This document shows, piece after piece, positions 47,679-57,870 of a stretch of DNA of 64,000 bases. The stretch's first letter is position 1; every line of letters starts with the position of its first letter. The notes beneath the pieces are model-generated. The model saw nothing but the letters and a program-made list of their open reading frames with translations, ran no database searches and was not told the origin of the DNA. The position numbers and the translations under genes are program-made. The stretch comes from Sympetrum striolatum (lineage: Eukaryota > Arthropoda > Insecta > Odonata > Libellulidae). The stretch lies in the NCBI GenBank assembly GCA_947579665.1, contig OX388351.1, positions 4,030,001 through 4,094,000 on the forward strand, in the 5' to 3' direction.

Positions 47679-47929
47679 CAGTGGTTCCCAAACTTATTTG
47701 GTCTACCGCCCCCTTTCCAGAAAAAATATCACTCAGCTTTTTAAATTTTAATAGCAATTAAACGGAAAGATATATGTATTAATGTTTCTACCTGTTTCGT
47801 AAAACATAGTAAAGAAAGGTGTAAATTAGAAACATTGAAGATTGAAATTATGAAACTATTTATAAAACTCTGAATAAGGTAATACAAAAAAAGATAAAAC
47901 ATTCGAAATAATCTTAATGAGAAGGATGA

Positions 47930-49610
47930 ACCTGTTATTCTGCTACCAATTTAGTAATTCTCGGCTCTATTTTCGTCAGCAGTAATCTTAAATCGCAGCG
48001 ATTGACTATTTGCAATCGGTTTCTTTTTTGTTAAAAATTGGTTACGGCACTAAATCCAAGTTCCGCTAAATATGATGAAAGAAATGCAATTAAGAATTAC
48101 AGCCCATATTTCAGGATAAGCCGTTGGGATCTCCTTTTGCAGCCAGAATTGCTGGTAGCCGCTTTTGATTTTAAATTTCAACTCAAAATTTGTAGGTACT
48201 TCCATCAATTCTTCTTGTAACTGTGGATATTTTTCTGTGTTTGCACTTGAAAAAGGATCCAAAATTCAATCAGGTATATTCATTTTCAAAATATCATCAA
48301 ATCGTTGATTAAAATCTGAATGGAGAGCATCCAAGTGCTCACAATAAGAAAGTATGTCTTCTTTTTTTTCAGCACCTGATAAATTTGGGAACTGGTTGAA
48401 AATTTCGTTTATACAGAAGAAGTTTTGTCACAAATGCAGAAATAACAGATTTTTTTTTATTAAATTCATTTCATCGCCTTGAAGCTGAAGATTGCTTTCA
48501 TTAAATTTTTGAAACAAGTCGGTCAAGTAAGCGATGTCACTTTTGGATTGAACTAAGTTGGATCCTAAAGCATCATGTTTATCTTTCAAGAACTCCAGCA
48601 CCGAGTTATACAGCTTATAAAACCTATCTAAACAGACACCCTTTGGCAACCAACAAACTTCTGTATGAAGCAGCAAACGATAAATATCTTCATCGTTTTC
48701 AATACAAAGCTGTTTAAATAATCTGTCATTCAATGATTTGCTTCTGATAGTGTTGATAGCTTTAATTACATATTGTAATACATTATGTAGGCGTGCGCTT
48801 AAATTTAATGGCAACTAGATATTGACGATGGATGATACTGTGAATGCATTCGGCACCTCCTTTTTTAAAAATGCGAGAAAACCCCTGTAGCAACCTACTA
48901 TCGCTGGAGCACCATCTGTGACAGCTGATAATATATTACTCAGAAGTATTTCTTTTTCTTTAAAATAACTCATCCAATGCATGAAATATTGATTCTCCTT
49001 TAGTATCAGTTTGCAAATATTTAGAAAATAATATTTCTTGGCAAATTTGTTCTTCATTTGTGAACCGCACGTATACTAAAAGTAATGCTTTATTTCCTAA
49101 CAAAAATGCCTCATCACGTTGAATAGAAAACCGAAATGTATTTAAATAGCCACACAATGAATCTTCAACTTCTTGAGCCTTTTCATCAATTCTTATTTGC
49201 ACTGTATTATTGCTTAACGAAATTTTCTTGATAATATCAGATGCTGGCTTGTGTAGCACAGTACGTTTTACTTCACTTATAGCCGGTATAATTAGTTCTT
49301 CGCCAACTTTGTGGAAAGCCATTTAAGATAATGAATAAAAACACTGTAATTTTCCACACTATTCCACACACAACAATAGTGTGGAAAATTACAGTGTTTT
49401 TATTCATTATCTAAGATAAATCCTTATGTTTTCATCACAAAAAATTTTAGTTAAATGTTCTTGTAGCCTGGAGGGCTTCATACCCTCGTTTGATAAAACT
49501 TTCTGGCAAATTTGTAATATATTGTTTACAGGCGACAAATAAAGCCATATTTCAAAAACATATTCGATATTATACTGTCTACATTTTTTCTTTTGTTAAA
49601 CCATTATTAT
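47930..49610 (-). pseudogene. hAT transposase pseudogene (BED finger, ZBED5/FAM200-like)
   Basis: From the right: a BED zinc-finger region (49600-49425) with ICQKVLSNEGMKPSRLQEHL, then MAFHKVGEELIIPAISEVKR (49322 leftward), RDEAFLLG, TDGAPAIVGCYRGF (48915-48880), RLHNVLQYVIKAINTIRSKS, HTEVCWLPKG, the FNESNLQLQGDEMNLIKKN helix, FKSGYQQFWLQKE-type and, in a shifted frame near 47990-47935, LLLTKIEPRITKLVAE. This order matches the hAT transposase fold found in the domesticated genes ZBED5 and FAM200. At least four shifts or stops occur, and a 37-bp palindrome sits between the finger and the catalytic part, so no active protein is possible. Confidence 0.87.
49326..49412. repeat. Perfect 37-bp palindrome with 13-base spacer
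   Basis: The left arm 49326-49362 starts AGATAATGAATAAAAACACT. The right arm 49376-49412 is its exact reverse complement. The spacer is TCCACACACAACA. It lies immediately upstream (minus strand) of the MAFHK block of the transposase. Confidence 0.95.
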
Positions 49611-50516
49611 CTTTTATGGAGGTATTTTTAATTAATATTTTTTTGAAATATTTTTGTAAATAACAAACTAAAATAAATACTAATGAAATGAATAAACATG
49701 ATATTATTAACCTTTCCGCGCCGGCAGAGTTTTCAGAAAGGTTACTCTCAGATGCGGAACGCTTTTTCAGATTTTCACCCGCTGTACGGACTGATTTTTA
49801 ATGCAATGCTCAAATCCTGTCCCACGAACCGTGAATTACCAATTTTATATCATGTTGTATCACAAGTTCTTTCACTCAGAATTTAATTAATTTTTTGTGT
49901 GACTTCCTCTATTATTTTAATTAACGATAATGTCTAAAGATAATTTATTTATACATTTCAACGGTTGTAATTAAATATTTGTTTTGCACTGTCGTAAATT
50001 TTACAGGATTAAACATGAAAAATTTGACACATTGTAATTTTTTTAGATATCAGTTTTACATAAGTATATACTGCGAATGAAATAAAGAATAAGGATTCAA
50101 TTTTTATTTTCTTAAAGTTTCGTTACGATAGCTATCGTAGTTCTCCCGAAATGGGATGGTAAGTGAATGGAAAATATCGGGCGCTTGCTGAGTAAGTCAG
50201 CGCAAAGTAGGTGATTTTGCTGAATTTCTGACAAGGAACTGTGGTTTACGATAGTAAAGTATAGAAAAAAATCCTTAAGTGGCTATTAAGAATTGGAGTG
50301 AGTGAGCTCTGTTCGGATATGCTAAAACGGAAGGAGAGGCGATAGTGGATTAGGCCATGGATACAACGAAGAGGTGAACTGGGAGCATCTTCTTTCATTC
50401 ACGCTTTCACCACCCCCTTATTCATCGCCCCCCAAATGCACCTATGGCCATCACCGCCCCCCTGGATCGCTGCAGCGCCCACCAGGGGGCGGTGGCGCCC
50501 ACTTTGGGAATCACTG

Positions 50517-52757
50517 ATCTAGACGATTGTTGATTCTAGCTCATGAGTTTATCTATAAGAAGACATTGAGAATTAATGACCACTTAGAATTAATGTTAAG
50601 AATAAGTGATAGATTACACGAAGACGAAGAAATTGCATGAGATGTTAATATTTTCAGCTATGAACGATATTATGTAGAGAATCGCGTATACAAATATGCG
50701 AAAACGAATATTTAAGAAAGTTCACCGAATTTTGTTTACGTCTATGTAGCAAACATGTTTTATTTATGTCAACGCAATTGTTTACTGTAAAATTATAACG
50801 TTGGTTAGAAGTGTGTTGCTTCAAATGCTCTCCCTCGATCAATTCAACTGAACGCATATAAGTAGCCTGGTAAGTTGCAATTGCCCTTTGAAAATTCATT
50901 GAATTCAGTATTGCAACTAATCAATTTGCCTCAATGTCTATTTAGTAATTGAGGAAAACGGAGATACCAAAGAGCGTAAAGATTTCCTTTGATTTGGCGT
51001 TTGATATCATTGAGGAGTTGCGAGTTTTAAGTTGTAGCAGGTTGCACCTTACCGAAAAGACTTTCATTTTCGTGATAGTGTTTGTGTCAATGATTGTGTT
51101 CAGTGCTTATGTGGTGTTTAAGTTACTTTCCGCAAAAAAATATTCATCGGTTGTTTTCAAAGTAATATTCATTTCTATTATTTGCTTATGCCTTTCCGTA
51201 TCGCCTTTGTGCATTTCTGAAAATTAATCCTTAAATGTGGTGATGTTTATCCTTATTTTATCTTTATATATATATATATTTATAATCTTTACACTAATGC
51301 TATCTTTATCAAAGAAATTGTTTATTTGAAAGATATGAGATTGAATATTTAGTCAAGGTGGCTTTGTAAACTTAAATACAATTTTCATTTCTTGGTTTAT
51401 TGGTTAGGAAATATAAATCGAAATATCGTTCACAGGCTCTATTTCAATTGCAAAATCAAATTAAGAAAAATCATTGTTGTCAACCTGAGATAAGTTTTGG
51501 TAGAAATACTATATGAAAATTAATATTCAGATGACCATATTAACAGATTACAGCAACAAATTGTGAGAGCGTAAGATATTGGGATTTTCACGGAAAAGTT
51601 TCGTTTACGGTAATCTGTCCCATCGAACGAAGCTAAAATGATGCATGTTAGATTATCTTCTTTTAGATAAAAGGATTACTGTATTTAATTCTACTTCTAT
51701 TCTCCACGTTGAGAATCAACGGGCGCTACAGCTTGTACAAAATATAATGGAAAGGAAATAATTGAGTTACAAATAAAGTTAGCATAGAAAAGCAGTGAAG
51801 ATCAAAGCTTGCCTGCAGTATCAAAATTAATGAATGCTATCTGACTAAATTAATCACATTTTTTCTTAAAACGAAGTTTCTTATGTGATATGGATCAGGA
51901 CGAACTATGATTCATTACATAAATACATTTCAGTACAGTACTTTAACACAGAACTATACATTTCATACTTTCACATCCCTATTTAAAGGCTCTTCAATGG
52001 GTACACGCAACAATGGTTTAAGGTTTAAGTACAAATTGTATGTATTTATGCAATAGCCACGCCATTGAAATTGATAAAATGTGAAATAACAAAGATGGTG
52101 GGGTCGTTGCGAATTCTAATCTCCTCCTGAGAATACTTTTTCATCCTCGATTAGTCCTCCGTCATGGATTCGAACCCCATCTGCTGCCGCCCGTCCAACA
52201 GCCGCGCGAATCGACTTTTAGCCTTCGTGTCTCTCGGAAATCTCCCGGACCGTGCAAGACATTAACAGTACCACGGAAAAAAATCGCCGCCTCAAAACTA
52301 CGTGACAATAAGAATATGGCATCGTATGGGTCTCCGACTTTATTATGCACGGAACGTATAGGGTTTCGAGACGAGATGGTGCTTTTTTATCTCGTCGGCG
52401 AGTGGCTCGCTAAATGATGGAGGCAAGGGGAGGCTATGAGGAGACCAGTGCCACACGAAAGGTAATTCTAGACGTTAGGGGGTGTGCTGGACTGATATTA
52501 AAAGGATGAGGATGGGGTTGTATCGGCACCACACCTGCTCCCCTCTTGTCGTTACCCGATCAGCATATTACTGAGCATATGGCACCATTTATACAGTCCG
52601 TGACTAGTCTAAAAGATTTTTCGGATCGACTTTCTTTCACGCTTTGGAGAGATCCACCGCAATGTCTAAGACGACCCTGTTCATGGGGTCGATGCTTTCC
52701 AAACATATTGATGGTCTTCGTCGAAAACCTCACTCTCTTCTGCGAAAGGATTTATAC

Positions 52758-52761
<4 letters not shown>
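50517..52761. other. Intergenic stretch with a GC-richer island at 52090-52700
   Basis: 50517-52080 is AT-rich. A 92-codon plus-strand frame at 50949-51227 is very hydrophobic but starts without ATG and is not called. 52090-52700 is GC-richer; on its minus strand GGGGTTCGAATCC (52180-52168) resembles a B box, but no tRNA fold can be drawn. Confidence 0.4.
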
Positions 52762-52800
<39 letters not shown>

Positions 52801-52803
<3 letters not shown>

Positions 52804-53934
52804 ATTATATATAGATGCTTCTCCGGATTCATTCATATATATAGCTATATAGATAGGATACAAATTCACAGCCTAAACCACAAGCGTGATTGAGTTGAAA
52901 TTTTTACGACGTATTGGCCATAACGTGTAACCGCCAGAAAAATTGCGATTTTGATCCTCAGGGTCATGGGTTCGATTCCAGAGGGCCCCAAAGTCGCGAT
53001 TTTCTCCATAAGAATACATGGCGGGGATTTACGAAAATTTTTTTGAGGTACTTCCCGGGGTGAGAAAGAGTTGAAACTCGAGGGATCGCTAGAAGCCGTG
53101 CGTATCCAACGAAAATCAGAAATACATCTTAGAATATAGTCCATGGTTCGATGCTTGGTCGGGGCAAAAATCGGCCGTTTAAAAAGCATTACGGCGATTT
53201 TGAAGATTTTTTTTGGATCCTTTCCCGATAACATGGATATTCGAAACTCGGCACGTGGATAGATATCATGAATATACTTTATAATCAAATTTTACATGTT
53301 CACTGATGGTCCTTGGTTCGATCCCAGAGGGCCATTTGCACTTCTCAATGCATTTCTTACGGAGACAACGGAAACAAAATTTAGGTACTTTCCAGCATGC
53401 TATCAACTTCAAACTTTGCTTGATACAAGAGTAAGTCTTTACAAATCAAACTCTGCATTCACAGCTTGCAATAAGTCCTGGGTTCGACACCAGGTGTCTC
53501 TGAAATCAGAATTTGATCCGATTTTTAGGAATTATTTTGAAACCTTTCCCACTAAAATAGAAACTTGAAATTCGGCATATAGATAGAGATCATAAATATC
53601 TATCAGAAACATATTTTAGAATTCCACGATCGTCCTTGGTTCGAATCCCGAGAGGCATTAACATTCGTGAAAATTAGAACGTTTTTTGAGGCAGTTATAG
53701 CCAATATTTCTGCTTGAATTTTCACACATAGTTAGAGATGGTGATCTTCTATTGTGTTTCATACTAGGTTTACCAGTAAGACCCGGGTTCGATGCCAGAC
53801 GATGAAATTTCAGCGAATTTTAAGAAAAAATTAAATCCTTTTTTTTTTCTTTTTAAAGTCCGTCCCGATATGATGCCGATATGAAATTAGTATTGCCGAT
53901 CTGCTTGCAGTATGCAAGCTACATTTTACTCGTA
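52801..53934 (+). repeat. Array unit 1
   Basis: B boxes start at 52969 (GGTTCGATTCC), 53145, 53315, 53481, 53638 and 53786. Spacings are 176, 170, 166, 157 and 148 bases, a steady decrease. The hairpin lies at 53903-53919. All six cores are GGTTCGA. Confidence 0.9.
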
Positions 53935-55076
53935 TCTATTATATATAGATGCTTCTCCGGATTCATTCATATATATACCCAGATAGGATACAAATTCACA
54001 GGCTAAACCAAAAGCGTCATTGACTTGAAATTTTTACGACGTTATGGCCATGACGTGAAACCTCCAGGAAAAAGCAGACTTTGAACCTCGGTGTCATGGG
54101 TTCGATTCCAGAAGGCCCCAAAGTCGCGATTTTCCCCATAAGATTACATGGCAGGGATTTTCGAAAATTTTTTTGAGGCACTTCCCGGAAAATGAGAGAG
54201 TTGAAATTCGAGGGATCGCTAGAAGCCGTGCATATCCAACGAAAATAAAAAAGACATTGCCGAATATGGTCCATGGTTCGATGCTACGTTAGGGCAAAAA
54301 TTGGCCGTTTAAAATGCATTGCGGCGATTTTGAAGATTTTTTTTGATTCTTTCCCGATAACATGGATACGTGAAACTCGGCACCTGGATAGATATTATAA
54401 ATATATTTCATAATCGAATTTTAAAAGTTCGCTGATGGTCCTTGGTTCGATCCCAGGGGGCCATTTGAACTTCTGAATGCATTTCTTATGGAGATAACGG
54501 AAACAAAATTAAGGTACTTCCCGGCATGCTATCGACTTCAAACTTTGCAAGATACAAGAAAAAGTCTTTACAAATCAAACTTTGCATGCACAGCTTACAA
54601 TGTGTCCTGGGATCGACACCAGGTGTCTCTGCAATCAGAAGTTGATCCGATTTTTAGGAATTATTTGGAAACCTTTCCCAACAATATAGAAACTTGAAAT
54701 TTGGCATATAGATACAGATCATAAATAACTTTTAGAAACATGTTTTAGATTTCCAAGATCGTCCTTGGTTCGAATCCAGAGAGCCATTTACATTCGTGAA
54801 AATTAAAACGTCTTTTGAGGCAGTAGTAGCCAAATATTTCTGCTTGAATTTACACACATCGTTAGAATCGGTGATCTTCTATTGTGCTGCATAGTAAGTT
54901 CACCAGAGAGACCCGGGTTCATTGCCAGACGATGAAATTTCAGCGAATTTGAAGAAATATTTCAATCCTTTTATTTTCTATTAAGGACCGACCCGATATG
55001 ATGCCGATATAAAATTAGTGTTGTCGATCTGCTTGCAGTATGCAAGCTACATTTTACTCGTATATATATATATATA
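53935..55076 (+). repeat. Array unit 2
   Basis: B boxes start at 54099, 54275, 54444, 54610 (GGATCGACACC, core changed), 54767 and 54916 (GGTTCATTGCC, core changed). The hairpin is at 55031-55047. Spacing is nearly that of unit 1. Confidence 0.9.
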
Positions 55077-56225
55077 TCTATTATATATAGATGCTTCTCC
55101 GGATTCATTCATATATATAGATAGGTATATAGATAGATAGGATACAAATTCACAGCCTAAACCACAAGCGTGATTGAATTCAAATTTTTACTGCGTATTG
55201 GCCATAACAATTAACCGCCAGAAAAATTGTGATTTTGATCCTCAGTGTCATTGGTTCGATTCCAGAGGGCCCCAAAGTCCCGATTTTTCCCGTTTAAATG
55301 CATTGCTTAGATTTTCGGGAATTTAAAAAAAATACTTTCCGGATAGGTAGAGAATCGAAACTCTAGGAGCCTTTATATATGGTAATGATCTATCGAAAAC
55401 ATAAATGAGTTTTACAGAAAATAACCTGGGTTCGATGCTAGGTCAAGGCAAAAATCGGCCGTTTAAAATGTATTGTGGCGATTTTTAGGATTTTTTTTGG
55501 ACCTCTTTCCGAATGCATGGAAACTTGAAATTTGGCATGGGGTTAGAAATCATAAATATATTTCATAATCAAATTTTACATATTCGCTGATGGTCCTTGG
55601 TTCGATCCCAGAGGGCTATTTGCACTCCACAATGCATTTCTTATGGGGATAACGATAACACATTTTAGGTACTTCCCGGCATGCTATCTACTTCAAACTT
55701 TGCATGATACAAGAGAAAGTCTTTACAAATCAAACTGTTCATTCACAGCTTTCAATATGTCCTGGGTTTGACACCAGGTGTCTCTGCAATCAGAAGTTGA
55801 TCCGATTTTTAGGAATTATTTTGAAACCTTTCCCAATAATATAGAAACTTGAAATTCGGCATATAGATAGAGATCATTAATAACTTTCAGAAACATTTTT
55901 TAGATTTCAAAAATCGTCCTTGGTTCGAATCCAGAAAGCCATTTAAATTCGTGAAAATTAGAACGTCTTTTGAGGCAGTTGTAGCCCATATTTCTGCTTG
56001 AATTTTCACACATAGTTAGAGATTGTGATGTTCTATTGTGTTTCAAAGTAGGTTCACCAGTAAGACCCGGGTTCAATGCCAGACGATGGAATTTCAGCGA
56101 ATTTTAAGAAAAATTTCAATCCACTTTTTTCTTTTGATGGCCGTCCCGATATGCTGCCGACATGAAAATAGTGTTGTCGATCTGCTTGCAGTATGCAAGC
56201 AACATTTTACTCGTATATATATATA
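55077..56225 (+). repeat. Array unit 3, with divergent second module
   Basis: B boxes start at 55253, 55429, 55599, 55765 (GGTTTGACACC), 55922 and 56070 (GGTTCAATGCC). The stretch 55290-55425 between the first two differs strongly from units 1, 2 and 4, which share GGGATCGCTAGAAGCCGTGC there. The hairpin at 56184-56200 is followed by AACATTT rather than TACATTT. Confidence 0.9.
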
Positions 56226-57388
56226 TCTATTATATATAGATGCTTCTCCGGATTCATTCATGTATATACCTAGATAGATAGATAGGATACTAATTCACAG
56301 CCTAAACCACAAGCGTCATTGACTTGAAATTTTTACGACGTATTGGCCATAACGTGTAACCGCCAGAAAAATTGCGATTTTGATCCTCAGTGTCATAGGT
56401 TCGATTCCAGAGGGCCCCAAAGTCGCGATTTTCTCCATAAGAATACATGGCGGGGATTTTCGAAAATTTTTTTGAGGCACTTCCCGGAAAAGTAGAGAGT
56501 TGAAATTCAAGGGATCGCTAGAAGCCGTGCAAATCCAACGTAAATCAGAAAGACATCGCCGAATATGGTCCATGGTTCGATGCTAGGTCGGGGCAAAAAT
56601 CGGCCGTTTAAAATGCATTGCGGCGATTTTGAAAAATTTTTTTGGGTCCTTTCCCGATAACATGGATACTTGAAACTCGGCACGTCGATAGATATCATAA
56701 ATATATATTTCGTAATCAAATTTTTCATGTTCGCTGATGGTCCTTGGTTCGATCCCAGAGGACCATTTGCACTTCTCAATGCATTCCTTACGGAGATAAC
56801 GGAAACAAAATTAAGGTACTTCCCGGCATGCTATCGACTTCAAACTTTGCAAGATACAAGAAAAAGTCTTTACAAATCAAACTTTGCATGCACAGCTTAC
56901 AATATGTCCTGGGTTCGACACCAGGTGTCTCTGCAATCAGAAGTTGATCCGATTTTTAGGAATTATTTGGAAACCTTTCCCAATAATATAGAAATTTGAA
57001 ATTCTGCATATAGATAGAAATCATAAATAACTTTCAGAAATATCTTTTAGATTTCCAAGATCGTCCTTGGTTCGAATCCAGAGAGCCATTTACATTCGTG
57101 AAAATTAGAACGTCTTTTGAGGCAGTTGTAGCCAATATTTCTGCTTGAATTTTCACACATGGTTATAGATGATGATCTTCTATTGTGCTGCATAGTTAGT
57201 TCACCAGTAAGACCCGGGTTCGATGCCAGACGATGAAATTTAAGCGAATTTTAAGAAAAATTTCAATCCTTTTTTTTTTTCTTTTGAGGAGCGTTCCGAT
57301 ATGATGCCGATATGAAATTAGTATTGCCGATCTGCTTGCAGTATGCAAGCTACATTTTACTCGTATATATATATATATATATATATAC
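56226..57388 (+). repeat. Array unit 4
   Basis: B boxes start at 56398, 56574, 56746, 56912, 57069 and 57217, all with an intact GGTTCGA core. The hairpin is at 57334-57350 and a (TA)n run ends the array at about 57388. Confidence 0.9.
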
Positions 57389-57870
57389 GGTGAATATACA
57401 TTCCTTGTTTTAAAGTGCATTCAAAGTGATACCGCTTTAAATTATACGCGTATTGTTAATCGTTCCAGTAATTTAAGCGAACGCTGGAGCCGGATATTCA
57501 TATCAATGTCAAACTTAAATAAATTTAAGAGCAGTGTAAATACTGAAAAATGAAAATTAATTTCAATAGAAACTGAGCACACATTTTTTACAATATAAAG
57601 ATATCAACATAAACTTCATAGATAAATCCTAAATAATTTGTTCTTCCCAAAAATATCCATCCATTTTTTTCAGACACATATAATTTTTGGTTCTGAAGAA
57701 TGATTTGTTGGGATGTAGTCGTCGTAAATGAATGTGAATCTTAAATAGTCTATTAAAAATAAGAATTCATTCGTAAACGTATGAAAATTATGTTAAATTT
57801 AATTTAAGCAATCAATATATGATTAAAACCATTCTACATTTCCCCTTAGCTTAACATTGCGCTGATTTGT
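57389..57870. other. AT-rich spacer, nothing recognised
   Basis: No gene or repeat visible between the array and the next element. Confidence 0.45.

Larger units (their letters stand above)
47679..50516 (-). mobile_element. hAT (Buster-type) DNA transposon, degenerate
   Basis: Left end CAGTGGTTCCCAAACTTATT and right end (inverse) CAGTGATTCCCAAAGTGGGC form hAT-type terminal repeats. The right subterminal region has GCGCCCACCAGGGGGCGGTG, as in relatives with CCGCCCCC-rich ends; the left has TACCGCCCCCTTTCC. Length is 2838 bp, normal for an autonomous hAT element. The transposase is on the minus strand. The 8-base flanks (ACCTTAAT left, ATCTAGAC right) do not match, so the expected target duplication is missing. 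The element interrupts a non-LTR fragment whose other half is not found on the right. Confidence 0.85.
52762..57388. repeat. Higher-order tandem array of B-box modules (4 x ~1.14 kb)
   Basis: Four head-to-tail units start at 52801, 53935, 55077 and 56226 with TCTATTATATATAGATGCTT, giving periods of 1134, 1142 and 1149 bases. (TA)n runs border the array and separate some units. Each unit holds six GGTTCGA-type B boxes in a fixed order and spacing, with T-rich stretches after several of them, and ends in a GCTTGCA-GTA-TGCAAGC hairpin plus TACATTTTACTCG. The B-box modules share blocks such as CTTTCCC, TTGAAACTCGGCA and TAGATATCATAAATAT, so the unit itself arose from a ~165-base monomer. No protein is encoded. 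Confidence 0.92.

Noticed and set aside
50949..51227. 92-codon hydrophobic frame, possible membrane protein
   Set aside because: No ATG at the start, T-rich composition explains the hydrophobicity, no neighbouring exon signals.
52681..52893. Frames rich in Tyr-Ile repeats
   Set aside because: Translation of a (TA)n microsatellite.
52762..57388. CRISPR array or bacterial repeat
   Set aside because: Repeat length (about 165 and 1140 bases), absence of uniform short repeats with unique spacers, and the eukaryotic context exclude it.
52762..57388. Cluster of real tRNA genes
   Set aside because: Only B boxes and T-arm-like pieces are present; no acceptor stems, anticodon arms or convincing A boxes at normal distance.
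52866..57420. Many open frames of 62-140 codons in the tandem array, several with GIEPMT- or GSNQG-type peptides
   Set aside because: The peptides are translations of the B-box repeats in reverse. Frames are not conserved between units and no domain is present.
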